Of a DNA stretch of 64,000 nt, positions 24,471-38,104 are shown piece after piece (within the stretch, counting starts at the first letter, position 1; each line of letters begins with the position of its first letter). Origin of the DNA: Coptis chinensis (lineage: Eukaryota; Streptophyta; Magnoliopsida; Ranunculales; Ranunculaceae); assembly GCA_015680905.1 (NCBI GenBank), contig CM027378.1, forward strand, positions 82,985,501 to 83,049,500. The letters are read 5' to 3'. A model generated the notes under the pieces. The model did not search any database, was not told the DNA's origin, and saw only the letters and a list, made by a program, of their open reading frames with translations. Both the position numbers and the translations under genes were made by a program.

Positions 24471-27400
24471 AAACAGCGGAGACTATTAAGTAGGAATCCT
24501 TCTCGAATATTGGTGCAAGCTTGTAGTCCCCTAAAGGAAGAAATCCTGAGAGGGCACCTCCTCTTTCCATTCAATAGATGGTCGTGGACTCGTGGTCCAA
24601 ATTTCCTTACAACACTTAGCATATACCAAAAAAAAAAATCTCACATGTGGGGGTACACCTCTTGGTAAGATGAGATAACAGTATGCTTGATCACCCCCCA
24701 AAAGCGACTTGTACGTGCTGCATTGAAAAATAAATAAATAATAATCCACTTAAACAATTTAAAGCAATCAAGTATATATATCCATCTTAAGACACTTTCA
24801 AGTCCTAAAATATAGATTATCCAAAAAGTCCTAAAATATATATATCCTTCTAGAACTAATGACCTTATCGCTGCACTGCTTCACCGCACTGCTGTCTACG
24901 ATCACCGTTGTCCTTCAAAGAAGTTGGATCATGTAATCGAGCCGAGGGCCATCACAAGTCCAGATTCCATCTCATCAACTCTCCTTCCGATGAATCCATG
25001 TGCAACTATTTTCACTGCAATCTCCTCAGATGCTTCATTCATATTGGTATCCTCAAATTGCAACCAAGTTAAACTTAAATGGTAACATACTGACAATAAC
25101 CTCGATATCTCATACATGTGCATATATGGGACCAAAGGTCACTCAAAAACTGGCTCAATGCCTCAATGGTTTTGAAGTACTTAGGAGAAACCCGCGAATA
25201 TACCATCCGATGAGCGATATGTTTATCAGTCGAAAATTTAAATTTTTAAACAAACATTCACAATTATTGTATTCCACAAATGAGGAACGATAAGGCCAAA
25301 CGACATCCCAAACAGATCAGCCCACCGTGGGCAAATGAGATACATTTTCCACTTTGTGATACGCTTAACAATCCAAGGAGCAAATATATTACTGCAGATA
25401 AAGCTTACAATAGGACTTACAGGCTGCAGCTAATTAAACTATAGATATTCTGGGCATGCACAAATTTGGGGAACAAAAAAAACTGACTTTGAAGCATAGT
25501 AAAATTTCAGATAATACGTCGACATTGGGTGCGTTTGTGTACTTGAAATAATCAAACAACTAAAAACTATGAAAACAATCAACTTTCACAACATCAAGGG
25601 TGGAAATAACTGCACTCCCAGCCCCAGCGTCTTTCCCATATAATGTGCATTCTCTCCACCTTTATTTAATTCAGCTCTTTTGTCGACGGGCGAATCGGGA
25701 TCGCCACCATATCCAAGCTTTGAAGCTGCCATATTTTACGGAGAGGCTCGCTGAAGAAGATCTTCTCCGTGTAGTCTGCTTTCTGGTCTTGCGGGCTCTT
25801 CAACGAGACTCTATTGTCACAATGGGCACACCAGCCAGATGGCACATTTTCTCAACTATCAAGTTAGACATCCCACCGCATGGGTGGTCGCATCATTTAG
25901 AGTAATTTGAATCTAGTTGCCTATGGAGTAAGGCACTTCGGACCCAGTAGTTCCAGTGCTTAATAAAATCATTCGGTATCTAAGTTCTTCCCAATATAAT
26001 GGGTTAAATCCCCGTGTCTAACATATATAGTATGCTAGATTACAATTTCTTTATCTTCCTCTGAATAAAGAACCTTATATCAAGTGGTGGAATAGAATAT
26101 TCACAACATGAATATGAATGAAACCCACCAGTTCATTTTGTATCTCTGATAACTCTTGTATCAACTCCTTATAAACCTCATTGAGGTATTATACATGTTC
26201 CATATAAGTTCTGATAGATTGTTGTGGCTCCAGCTAGGACCAACTTCTTCCTTCTTTATAACCTAGATGGCTCTGTAAAGAGTTTGATTTCATATCCCTT
26301 GCTAAGACATTCATCACCCCTTCTACAGTTCAAGTAGTTCTACCTGTAAGAAAAACTTTTGAGATCCTTGAGCAGCAAAACAACTGAAGACAACATAACA
26401 GAGAAAATTGAAGTTTTTATCCTAATTAATGTCTAGGCCAAAAGAAATGTTGCGAGATATCAAAGAACAACATGGAGTTCTTGTACCCATTACATATATT
26501 TTTCACTAAAAAGATGTCTAAAGATTTTATGCTACGTTCGACACAATACACTTTGAGTTAGTTGATTTAATACTATTGGAAATGACTAAGGTCAGAAGTA
26601 TATCCTCTTAGCCTGATCCACCATTTCGAAATGGAGACTATGATAACCCACCCTATTCAGCCTAGTAGGGAAATGGATTACCCTGACTAAGTTTAAATTG
26701 TATCCTCCTACAGTTTTACGATTCATCACTCTAGTGCAAAAAAATAATCAGAAAGACTATAGAGCTAGCTAAATTCACTTACTTGCACGACTACGTAATT
26801 ATGTATATCTCAAGTAAATAAAGATTTGACTGGAAGAGGTCCTCTTTGTGCTCTTGTTATAAATCTATGCACACACAAAGAAGTTTTCACTCCTTCAGGA
26901 TTAAACATTTCAAATTGGAAGTCAAAGACAAAACTAAGAACAAAACAGAAATCAGGGAAATGTTATAGATGAATATTATCCTTAGGAATTAGTTTGACCT
27001 TTGTAACTGTTATTCGAGATCCTTGAATGTGCATAAGCATCCGGTTGGTTCGATTTTACTTCTTCAAGTTCAACATCTAAAACCTCAAGTTTTACACATA
27101 AACCCGTCACTTTGGCACCCAGCTCCTATGCCTGTGTATTGAGTGTACTGTATGATTCTGCTACGTTTCTGTCAAGCTGTTCAATATTTGAGATTATGCC
27201 AATAGTGTTTTCAGTTCAATGATAAATTGCCGAGTCTGCATGACATGAGACACCAAGAGCAATGAGTCAACATCGAAAGCTGTAGAAGGGTAAGGAAGTC
27301 TCTTTCACGTTGAAGGGAAATTGCACGTGTCCTACATCATGAGAGTCAACTGGCACAAATGATAGTGCTAAATATATATTGGATAATAGATAAGCTCACG

Positions 27401-27809
27401 AACAGTACTCTTTTTTGTAATCCCAAGTGATCAATCAAAACTTAAACCACTACTATGCACCCCACAACCATTCATTTGAGACCTCCTCCACCAAGTTCCT
27501 CCATTCAAACAGCTAGCTTGCATTGATAGGGTTACTGCCGTTTAAAAAATCATTCTCAGATTTCTTTTAGGAGTACTTTCATACAAACTTGACTGGTCAT
27601 ATGATAATTTTGGATCTAACATCAAGAAACATAATCTATTGAACATATGATCATATTTCAGAATAGCAAAATAACTTCCTTGGTTGTTCTTAATTAGAAA
27701 TGAAGAAGACATTCTATGTTAAACAAAATCAATCCAGAAGACGTGAACGAAAAGCCACTTCACCATTAAAAAAAAAAAAAAAAAAATTAAAAACACGAAC
27801 ACGCTTTAC
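24471..27809. other. Intergenic with possible decayed coding remnants
   Basis: No intact gene. Between about 27000 and 27260 the minus strand has short tracts such as ELGAKVTGLCVKLEVLDVEL and SNQPDAYAH that look like a decayed coiled-coil protein, family unknown. A 101-codon plus-strand frame at 25600-25905 is unrecognised. A short direct repeat, aagtcctaaaatata, occurs twice near 24799-24842. Confidence 0.35.
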
Positions 27810-28640
27810 CTCTTTGTTCTCACATATCATTGCACTCATGAATGGCGTTTGACCTGCTCTATCAATACAGCATCAACATGTGCTCCTTCCTTGATTAGAA
27901 GTTCAAACAAAACTTGAGTTCCCAGTGATTGTTGCCTGATGCAATGGTGTGCAGCCAACCTGCAGAAATGCACTCCAAAAATACCAATGACGGAGATAGA
28001 AAGCATCCACATAGAACATTTCATAGAAATTTAAATGGACATGAGAAAAAGTATTGGATACAAAAGATAAAATAGGACACACTTTACCACCATATACAAC
28101 AATGATTATTTGGGGAAAAGGATAATTACATTGTCCTTCTGATTGAGCTTTGCATAATGGGAAATCAGGATCTCAACTATCTTCAACCCTTGCTGGCAGC
28201 GTAGTGAAGAGCAGAGCGACCACCATCATTTTTCAAGTCGACATCAGCTCCTGTTTACGTTTATATAATTAGAAATAAAGAAATGTGCATTGGCAAGGGA
28301 AATGACGAAGTGTCCTGTCTCACTTGCTTGCTCTTGTAACTGCCTCAATCCAGCACGATCAGCTGCAGACCCTTTTGCCACAGTGTGAATGCAGATGAAA
28401 CCCTACTACATAAATATTTTCCTAGTAAGCTAGGTTCCAGAAAGCTATTTATATGTAGTTATGAACATATTGTATGTTCCCTATGAAGGAAATCACCTCT
28501 TCGGTTTGTTTGATATCCATTCCAAAACGACTTTCAGCTGCTCGTGTTAACATAATAGGAATCTCTAGAACTCCGGGCAAAACCATAGACGTACTCCTTG
28601 CACAATATTGATGGTCGTGTTGAAAGTTTTCATGCGCCCA
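27810..28640 (-). pseudogene. Chimeric pseudogene: PDZ-like exons joined to gankyrin-type ankyrin exons
   Basis: Four exon-like blocks on the minus strand have good splice sites. A (to 28497): EIPIMLTRAAESRFGMDIKQ. B (28402-28324): GFICIHTVAKGSAADRAGLR, PDZ-like. C (28250-28130): ADVDLKNDGGRSALHYAASK, ankyrin. D (27959-27810): VGCTPLHQAT, then ELLIKEGAHVDAV and DRAGQTPFMSAMICENKE, ankyrin. Blocks C and D match plant 26S-proteasome non-ATPase subunit 10 (gankyrin-like) ankyrin repeats. Block C has an in-frame TGA after AASKG and block D has two or more small indels, so it is dead. The B-to-C join is in phase (GCA A|GA GCT). Introns are retained, so this is not a processed copy. Confidence 0.65.
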
Positions 28641-30013
28641 AGTCATTTTCGTCCAATAGAATTACTTCTCTCCTTCAATACATAAAAGCATAATTAAATA
28701 AAAAAAAATCGCCAAATTTCAGATTGAATATTTAAGTTTAGAGATGTGAAACCCATATCCGACCAACACTAAAATCAAAGCTTCAAATTTTGTACTAAAT
28801 ATCGAAGAGACCGAACTCCACGACCACACATTGCATCGAGAACACGGAGAGTCCCTTTAGATTTCTTGTAGATCTCAATTTCTTGAAAAAATAGGGAAAA
28901 ATAAGATTGGGTGTTGATTGAGATAGAGAGAAGATAGTAGATGAAGACTTGTTTAAGGTTTTGCAGGAGTTTAATTATGAAGAGTTTAATATATGGAACT
29001 TGTGGAAGGCTTTTTGGATTTTTGGGTTTTTAGGATTCTTAGTTGAAAGTTGAAACTGAAGGTTTTTTTTTTTTTTTTTTTAGATTCAAAATTTGTGTTT
29101 GAATGATTCGTAGTTATCGCGAATTGGTTTAAAGATTAGGCGTGTAATTGTGTTGTTCTTATTATATGTATCTCAAACAAATCCAACGCATGATGTAATT
29201 TGTAGTAGGGACTGACTCGCAAATAATCAACATACTGTCCTGACTTTTAATTAATTTTGTGTATCTACTTAAAAATTGTGCTGATGTGGACGGGTTTTTT
29301 TTTTTAAATATGTTGACATGGCTCTCTATAAGCGTCCTGGGAGAATGAATATTAATGTAGGTAGGAAGTGGAATAGTCTAAGATGGTTTTACAGTGTTTC
29401 TAAAAGAGAACCCAGTGAAAAAGAGATGCCTTGAATTTCACATGGACCATAAGATGGATTTTTTTTCAAACCATAGTCATTTTATGAATTTGTTTCTACA
29501 TATAGCTTCAATTAAACCAGTTGTAGGGACTCAATTTCTTATATAGGATCTTCTAAATCTAAAGGAATTTCAATTAAACAAATGGTCCAGTTCTAGAGGC
29601 TCAATTTCTTATCCATAGGATCTTCTAAATTAAATCTAACGTATATTCTCACAACTCTCTTATTACCTCCCTCTACCATTCAAATTTTTTAAACAACTAA
29701 AATTCAATTTTTAGTTTAATCGCAAATTCTAATGTAGCTTTCACCCGTCACCATTTTCATCTATAAATTTTAAGTTCTACTCATTATTGATTTTTAATAC
29801 CATTTCCATCCTTAGCAACTCCAAAGCAGTGACCACTTTACAAAAATGTTAATCCAAAATCCATTGCTAAAACTTTAAAGAACAAATATAATTCGAGTAT
29901 GTGGAGAACATGAAATCTAATTAGTAGATTGAGCTCTATTGTTTCTTTGATCAGTCAAGGAATTGCTATAATCAGTTTGGAGAAGAGAGAGAGAATAGGT
30001 GAAAAAACTTAAA
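28641..30013. other. AT-rich intergenic, no gene recognised
   Basis: Long A and T runs (for example near 29060-29080) and short frames only. No transposon ends were recognised. Confidence 0.5.
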
Positions 30014-30400
30014 CGAAAAACGACTAAAAAGGGTATCGAACTTTACAAGTTTTGACAATATGGAGACTAAATTTTTTTTTTAGTCGATTTGGAGACTAAA
30101 CTTTTTAATTTTTGCAATGTGGGGACTAGTTACACATGTAGTCTAAATTTCTCATATGGTGTTTCATAATTCACAAGTTACATACATTTATATATACATC
30201 GCGCTAACATTCTACAATCTCATGACCATGGAAATTAATTCGAATTGTGAAACACCATGTGAGAAATTTAGATGTCATATTACATATGTCTCCACATTGC
30301 AAAAATTAAAAAGTTTGGCCCCCAAATTGACCGAAAAAAAAATTTAGTCCTCATATTGTCAAAACTTGTAAAGTTCAATACCTTTTTTAATCGTTTTTCG
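30014..30400. mobile_element. Mutator-type fold-back miniature element (387 bp)
   Basis: The two halves are near-complementary for roughly 180 bp each, starting CGAAAAACGA at 30014 and ending TCGTTTTTCG at 30400. An exact 9-bp duplication AAACTTAAA lies at 30005-30013 and 30401-30409. A 9-bp duplication with long inverted arms is the hallmark of MULE-derived miniature elements. Transcribed, it would make one long hairpin. It is non-coding. Confidence 0.87.
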
Positions 30401-30995
30401 AAACTTAAATAAACATGAAAAAAAAAAAGTTTTAAAAGTATTGTCGACCTACTGGTTTAATTTAATGAGATTGAGAAGATCCAATGGCTATAAAATTGAG
30501 TTCAAAAGAATCGAGTCCCTATAACCGGACCCTTCAATTAGACCTTAGACCTTTGAACGACAGCGTCAAGTTGCCAAAGCATACATACAAAAGTCATAAA
30601 CCATTCCATGTGAATGATTCATTGATTCCAATATCCAACATCAGTTACGAGATCTGTGATGGACAAATTGGAAGAAAGTTAGTGAACTTGTAGAGAAAAG
30701 ATCCTAATCAGTTATCACGTCAACCATATAGAAAATATTAGATCCATTGCTTTGTCAAAAGGAAAAAAGAAAAAACTGATTTTCAGCTAATGAAACACTA
30801 GGAATAAAGTAACCTCAAATGGTCCTAAACATACATTTATCTCAAAAACCAAAATTGACGTACAATCATTTTCATGTATAAATATGATATTCTACGAGCT
30901 CGATATTGACACGTTGCACATCTTTTGGAGACCGAATACGCTAAATGCCACTATATTGTACAATGGGCACTGCTTTAGCTGACTCTAACCATGGT
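30401..30995. other. Downstream region of the sulfate transporter
   Basis: No gene is recognised. It should contain the SULTR 3' UTR on the minus strand. Confidence 0.4.
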
Positions 30996-33900
30996 TCATA
31001 CAATGTTGTCCTTCGCCTCTAATTCAGCTGTGGCATGGCCTGGTTTTCCGGTATGAAGCTTGAAATTGCACGCACCAACAGCCTCCCCTACTGTTAGATA
31101 GATCCATTCTTGGCCTATGTCGTCAATGAACTTGGACTTGTCTAGCTTCTTCATCACCTCACTTCCAGGGTTGGCCAACACAAGCTGATCGTACAAGGAG
31201 ATAAATAAGCAAGAAGTTCTAAAAGCATATCTGAAACTAGATAGTTAAACGTAAATATTTACCGTAAGCCCCCTTCTATCGATATTTTTCTTAACTTCTT
31301 CGAACATGCTAATCCCGCTTGTGTCAATGCTACCTACAGCTGTTAGACCATTTTTAAAAGAATCATTAGTATGCCTATTATCAAATATATGTTGAAATTG
31401 GGAGTGTCTCGTATTTATTCTTAACCATTTACCTCCCATGTCTAGGATAACATATTGTAAGCTCATCATCTCTCCTTGCGATTTTAGCTTCTCTTCTTCC
31501 TCATTAATCCACCTTGAGATTCTGAAAAATAGTTCATATATATACCATATGTATCCCATTAGCCCAATACTCACTAACAATATAATCAAAGTCTTAATTG
31601 ATGCAAATGTTTGATACATATAGTCAGTGTTGCAAGGAATTAACATTCTATGATAATAATTTGGTTGTTCAAAGTATGTACCTCTCTCTCAAGTAGCTGG
31701 AGTTGGCAAAGTAGATGGGAGCATCAATTTGAAGAATTAGAACTCCAGGGACACTCATAGCATTTGGGTATTGATTAACATTTCTATATATCATGGAGTT
31801 TGGAATGTTTCCTAGAACAAATGTCCTCGGCCTTGCTACAAATAGAAGCACTCGAAGCATAGACAGTGCAACCTGCGTTCACATAAACAACTTCAGCAGT
31901 GAGTAAAATTAATATGAACTCATCTTGCCCTGCTCTCAAATTGCATTATCGTTTAAATTTTAATAATAAGAATGAAGTTTGAATGGATCATGTAGAGTTG
32001 ATCACTTACCGCCAATACTAGTCCAATCTCCACACTGCCAAAGACCACACCAACATATGCAGCCATGCAAACGATGAAGTCAAATTTGTCGACTTGGAAG
32101 AGATGGATAGCGGCATCATAGTCAATCAGGCCAAGCATTGCAGCGATAATTATTGACGAGAGCACCACCAGAGGAGTGTAATGGAATAATGGTGTTAAGA
32201 ACAACAATGTTATCATCACAGCAATTGCCATAACAATGTTTGAAACTGCTGTCTTGCATCCAGCGTTGAAGTTCACAGCAGATCTTGAAAATGGTCCTGA
32301 AATTCCAGTAAAATTGATAATACTTAGCAAATGACCTCAAACACGCAGTTAAGAACAACAAAATTTAGGCTTGATTTGTCCAAGGCCTATGATTTAATGC
32401 AAGCCCGAATTTGGACCCAAAGCCCAATCTTTGATAGTCTTTAGTCATTTTTGGTCATATGCACCTGTGGTCAAGTAGCAAGAAGTGCAAGAACCAGCAA
32501 TGTTCATCATCCCAAAAGCAATCATTTCTTTGTTCCCATCAATGTGATAGTTCTTGAACATGGCAAAGCTCCTCCCAACTGCAATTCCTTCCTGTAGACA
32601 CCACAACTACTAATTTAGCAAAATCCTTGACTGAAAAACACAGACCATTTTTGAAACGGCCAGTGGGCCAGGTAGAATTATCTCGGGACGACCTTGGACT
32701 GGGCCAGCCCAGTCCAGTCCAGTCCAATAATTTCTGGTGTTTCCAGTTAAGGCCTAATCGAGGCTAGGAGTCCATACCATGGATAGTCTCTTAGCCCATG
32801 CATGTCAAATAGATAATGGGCTTTGTTCATATCCATAAACACATACTCAATCAAGGTTGATATGTGTCATAGACTCATAGGTGCGTTATAGTAAGCCGAT
32901 AAAGTGACTCACTGCTAGAGCGATGATACCGGTGATGAGTCCAGTTTTGATAGCTGTCATCAGATATTTAGACCCAAAAGCCAAATCAGTCACGGATATA
33001 GGGTTTAACCCTTTCTTGAGATCTCCAATCTGAAAAACATAAAAGTTTCACAAAATGCAACATATCAATATCTCGACCAATCCTAACCATTTGCCATTTT
33101 AATCAAGATATGATCAGATTATTGGAAAATAACACAAAATGGAGGAGGCCCTACCATCAAAATAATTAAGGTGGTGGGACAAAGAAAATATTTTGGGAAA
33201 GAGTAGCGATGTATATTGGATAGTGATCGACTTACCACTTGAACACCATGTTTCTCCGCGTGAGTGAGATAAACAAGAATACTTCCCAATATGACTGATG
33301 TAAGAGGTGCCATTGCTGAGACCCAGAAGAATTTCGGTCGTTTTTTGCTCTATAGTTGTCGTCAAGAAAAGCATATTAAATAACAAACTTTTAGTCATGC
33401 ATAGTGAAATATAAGATGCCATTTTCAAGATATAATACTGCATTATTTGGATTTATCTTTATTATATATTAGTTTATGTTTGTTAGTTGAATTTATTGAA
33501 CTGTAGAAGAATCATTGGATGCTGGTTCTCATTTTGAAGGACATACATGTCTCAGATAATTGTGTTTTGTGTTGGACTCTTATGAAAGTTTATTATGTTA
33601 TATATATATCAATGATTGAACTGATTCTGCTTAGAAAATGCAAAAATCCAACAATTTGGGCCACAAGTGAAAAAGGAGACCTTCATCGAGTCATCGATAT
33701 TGTCATGGATATTAAACACAATATGTTTACCAAAAAAACAAGGGGTCTTCAAGTTTTGATTATAAAAGATTATTATTAGCCGTAAAATGCATAAAGAACC
33801 CTTCAAAAACTTTGGTATCTAGCAACAACGATAGAAATCATAGAATACTACTTGGATGATGAGTACATTGTTTTGCTCCTTGTTTAGTCACATTAATTAT

Positions 33901-36881
33901 AATATATATATAATAGATAACTCGTTGAACGATTGATTGTCTTTGTTGAGGCATGTTACGTATAGCTTATAGCCTTGTAGAGTATAATTTCGAATTTGAC
34001 TCCTTTACCGAATAAAACTGCACCTTCTCTCTTATAAATGTATTCTAGTGTACTCCCCGTGAGACGGGGGGACACGTAATTTTCTTAGCTCAAGGACTGA
34101 ATTCAAGATTCTAGTCTCCAGAGTACGACAATCTAATCTAGACTTGGACATCTCAATCAAATCGGAAGGAAAAATTACAGGAATCTGTACACAAAATAAT
34201 GACAACGAGGGAATTGAAACAGTCCATTTTTTGAAGGGACCGCATTTTTCCACGCTCCTTTTTGACTTCCACGGTTTTACAATGTGAAAAGACAGGAATA
34301 ACCTTGGTTCATCAACTAGATCCCTAGATTGGGAAAAAGTGAAGGACCCAAATTCTTCTTCCTCACACCTTCTCTCTTCTCTTCTCAAATGCAAAGAAAT
34401 ACTACCAAAACCAAAAGTAAACCGACAGAAAATAGGAAAAATGGGGACTGCTTTCCTTTCAATATTAGCTCCATTCAGGCTCTAACTATTGAATTTTATG
34501 TAATTTGGCTTTTAAATACATTTCTTTTCTTGTACATAATATAACCAAAACATAGAACAATTAACACGGCGAGTTGGCAACTATATTTAACGTTTTAGTG
34601 TGTGCATTGGGTCAATTTAAATTTTTTATAAACAAAGAACCTTAACGTTTAAAATTCAAAGAAGAAGAGGATTCTTGGTTTTATCTTTCATGGGTGTAGA
34701 GATGATCAATGACGGGGTGATAATACCGAAGATGCCGATTGGGAGAAGAAGAGGATCGAAGCAGGTCAACAATTTGGTTCCTCCATTAGTGGGAAGAAAA
34801 GAAGAAAACGAACAGTCGTCTTTTTTCTTGTTCTTTTGTCTTTCAATTTAACCCATCTCCGAGGGTATTTGTGTCTAGTGAATTGAAAATCAGTGGAAGT
34901 GGTAAAAAGAGAAATGGAAAATTCAGTTCCCTTTTTTAATCTTACTAATTTAACCTTTGAATTACACAACTAACTAAGCAGGGAAGTTGTGCTGTGTGGT
35001 GTGGATTGGATAGCTTAGGCGAAAGATAGGAACCAGAGTAAAAGTAGATGGCTACACTGCACCTTCTCTATTATTGCTCCTAACTTTGGAGTAGAGCGAG
35101 TAAACAAAGGTTAAAAAAACAAGTTGTGAAGTTATAGATAAAAAACAAGTGGGATCTAATATGACAAAATCCTATTTTGGTTGTTTTAGGGAAAGAAAGT
35201 AATTATGTACTCTGGTTTTTTGTTGTTGGTTTTATTAGCATCTTCGTGGCATTTATTGCCTCACACAATCAAGCTATAGAACTATTTTGTTCTTGTGTTT
35301 ACTGTACATGATTTGAAATTGATAAGTGGTTTGATGTTCCAAAGTTTTTGCTAAAGGGTGTTTTCCTAAAGTCTTGGTGTTGTTTAGTAATGTTGAAATC
35401 TCAAATTGGAATCAGACTTAAAATAATAAATATTACGTAATTTTGTGACCGATTTTTCACTTACAAAGTATTTGGTGACCATGAGGAAGAAAAGAAAGAC
35501 ACAGCCCAACACACCACTTTCCCATCTCCACTGCAACAACCACAATAATAAAAAGATTCATTTCAGTTACAAATTAAGTTAAATTTGCTCAAGTCATCAA
35601 TATACCGATAAAAGATTAAAAGTAGATACGGCGAATGTGGAATGTGGAAAGAGAGAATATAATAAAAGCACCTTTTACTTCATAGATTCAAAAGAACCAA
35701 AAAAAGGAACAAAATCAAAGCATGCCATGCACCATTAAAATGATATTTGCAAATAATAGAGAAAAATATAGTCATAATAAATTTAAGAACTCACCTCGTG
35801 TGTTTGGCTGAAGATTGAACGCATGACAGACACAAGATCAGTGCCACGAGTAAAGTGTTCAAGTCCAAGTATTCCTTTAAGCTGTTGAAGTATCACAACT
35901 GTTGCTGCTCCAGCCATAAATCCCACTATTGTTGAATGTGAGAGAAAATCCACAATAAAACCAAGTCTGCAATTTCAGAAAAAGGAAAAGAGTTAAAATA
36001 AAAGAAAATGATATAAACAAAAACCTTCTAGAAAACGAAAAATATGGAAAGTAATTTTTTATCTCTGTCTACACACCTAATGTAACTGAGAAATTAATTA
36101 TAAAAGTCACATAACAAACCTGCAAAAAAACTGAAATCCCCACCAAGGGAGAGAAAGACAGAGAGACCCATATAAATTTTCTTTGGCAAGCTAGTACAAC
36201 TAACCTTAAGAATCCCAAGGCAGCTTGAAGAACTCCAGCAAAGAACGTTGCTGTGAAAGCAAGATGAAGATAAAGCTTTGGATTCTCACTAGCATTAACC
36301 TCATTTCCTAACATAGAAGCTGTTAGAAGTGATGCAACAGCAACTGTTCCCACTGCTAAGTCTCTTGAGCTTCCCATCATTGCATACACCAAAGGTGGTA
36401 TAAAGCTCGAATCTACATTACCGAAAACCGCGAAAAGGAAAACTCATCAATTAACGAAGTACACTCTAGAACTTCAAAAAACTTGGAAAGTTTTTTTTTA
36501 GCAAACTTCACTAAAGGCTCATGGAAATTTTAACTACTTACATAGGCCTAGAATAGGTGGTAAGTTGGCAAGTTTAGCATAACTGATTCCTTGAGGTATA
36601 GCAAGACTTGCAATGGTGATTCCAGAAATAAGATCAGCTTTAAAGAACTGTAAAGTATACCGAGGACCCCATTCGAGGATTGGGAAGAAATATTGAAGGC
36701 CTAATATTAACTTCTTTGATAAAGGTTGGTTCTTAAATGGCCTAAGAGGGTCATCAGGAAAAAATGTTTCTTTGAGGTTGGACGCAAATGACTTGAAGAA
36801 TGGTACTGGCGGTGGAATTGCTACTTGGTGCGCACATTCGACGTTCATCGATGATGGATAGACTAAATCAGCATTTCCCAT
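30996..36881 (-). CDS. SULTR3;1: Sulfate transporter, SULTR3;1-like, 12 exons, complete
   Basis: A proton-coupled sulfate/anion carrier of the SLC26/SulP family; group 3 members are linked to plastid or intracellular sulfate transport (family knowledge). Exons, minus strand: 36881-36542, 36412-36205, 35966-35795, 35530-35465, 33349-33236, 33029-32913, 32591-32465, 32296-32010, 31872-31682, 31521-31433, 31339-31263, 31184-30996. Every phase fits and all introns are GT-AG, giving 658 codons, the usual group 3 length. Visible: FFPDDPLRPFKN and ITIASLAIPQGISYAKLANL in the N-terminal part; GSSRDLAVGTVAVASLL; GFIVDFLSHSTIVGFMAGAA; multiple membrane segments through TPLFHYTPLVVLSSIII; then the C-terminal STAS domain with DAPIYFANSSYLRER and VGSIDTSGISMFEEV. 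The start MGNADLVYPSSMNVE matches group 3 relatives; the frame is open further upstream but that is probably leader. Intron 4 is large (33350-35464). Confidence 0.95.
33350..35464 (-). other. Large intron 4 of the sulfate transporter (2.1 kb)
   Basis: It is flanked by clean sites (TTT|GTAAGTG and TATAG|AGC). It contains open frames on both strands (33519-33779 plus; 34032-34394 minus; a stretch from 34691 beginning MGVEMINDGVIIPKMPI) with no recognised family. A transposed or captured fragment is possible, but no terminal repeats were found. Confidence 0.7.
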
Positions 36882-37102
36882 TTCTACCAACGTTTGTGGT
36901 ATGGCTTTGCTAAAATTAGTAGTAAAATGAAGCAATGAAAAAATGGTTGCTCAAAATGTTTAGATGTTGGTGGAGATAGAAGAACTTGTGTGTCAACTGT
37001 GTATGAAAAATGCGTGTAAAGTTTGGAGATGAGGTTGGTTTTTTAGGACTTAACTTGGAAATAGGAAGAGTTTGTAGTTATAGTGAGAAGAGGAAATGGG
37101 GG

Positions 37103-37110
37103 TTTATAAG
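37103..37110 (-). promoter_or_regulatory. Candidate TATA box of the sulfate transporter
   Basis: CTTATAAA on the minus strand, about 220 bp upstream of the ATG, in an otherwise GC-richer context. Plausible spacing for a leader of about 190 bases; not proven. Confidence 0.4.
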
Positions 37111-38104
37111 GAGGAATACATGGTGGGCTGTGGGCCCATTTTTGAATGACACGTAGGAAATCGCACGTGGCCGGCTTTGAATTACCTAGGGAAGGCAGGA
37201 TTAGTGACGTTGGTAGCAAAATTGATGTTTCTCATTTACTATATATTTGCAGTTTGACTGGAGTTTTTCTACTTGGCATGTTCCTATTGGCTATTAGTTT
37301 TGTCTGCTGGCCACGTGGTTGTGGATTGACTAAGGAGTCATAGAACAGGAAGCAACAAAGAAGTTGACTAGTGGAGCTTTAGCATTTAAAGATGGTCGTC
37401 AGGAGGTCCTAACTTCAATATTGATTTTATCCCAAAAATCAAAACAATAGTTTACACTGTCTTTTCTCTATTTATTTTTTATTTTTCTGAAAAATTTCTG
37501 AGTTAAGACGACGTGAACTCTGACGTTATATATTAATTGCTATTGCCACATGCCATATGATAATTGTATACTTATGTAGTTATGTACGTCTTTTATTTAG
37601 AACCACAAAATGTTTAAATTGGTGTTACTATTATCAGGCAGGGAACTGAATCTCTTCTTATTAGTGAACCTACTTTTTCGTACAAAATTTACCTTACTAA
37701 TTTAGCATCCCAAATCGCCATGGGGAGGGTATGGGAAAGATACTACTATACATGAAACTATGAAAGTTATTAATGGTACGTGGTGAAGAAAGTTTCTTTA
37801 ATTTCTTGTCAAAAATTTATACCTTAAGCAATCTCCTACTACTAAACACACCATGTACGAACTAATTGTTTATCTTAATATTCTTTTCAATTTCGGGAAA
37901 AGATTAAAGTTGGGCTTAACAAGTGCAATTCAATAGACCCTTTTGATGGAGTATCGCTCGTGAAGGTAATGAGCTATCGTTGCTGCGTTGTCCATCCTGT
38001 CGATAGCGAGGTGTAGGTTTGTCCTTAGTCCTTACGATCGAAGATGTGCTAATCCACTCACCGACTTCATTACTTGCGGCATCGGTAAACATCGACATTA
38101 CACA
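37111..38104. other. Sulfate transporter upstream region; no gene
   Basis: Short frames only. It presumably carries promoter sequence of the transporter. Confidence 0.4.

Noticed and set aside
25600-25905. 101-codon plus-strand frame as a gene
   Set aside because: No motif or family recognised on either strand, and no supporting splice structure.
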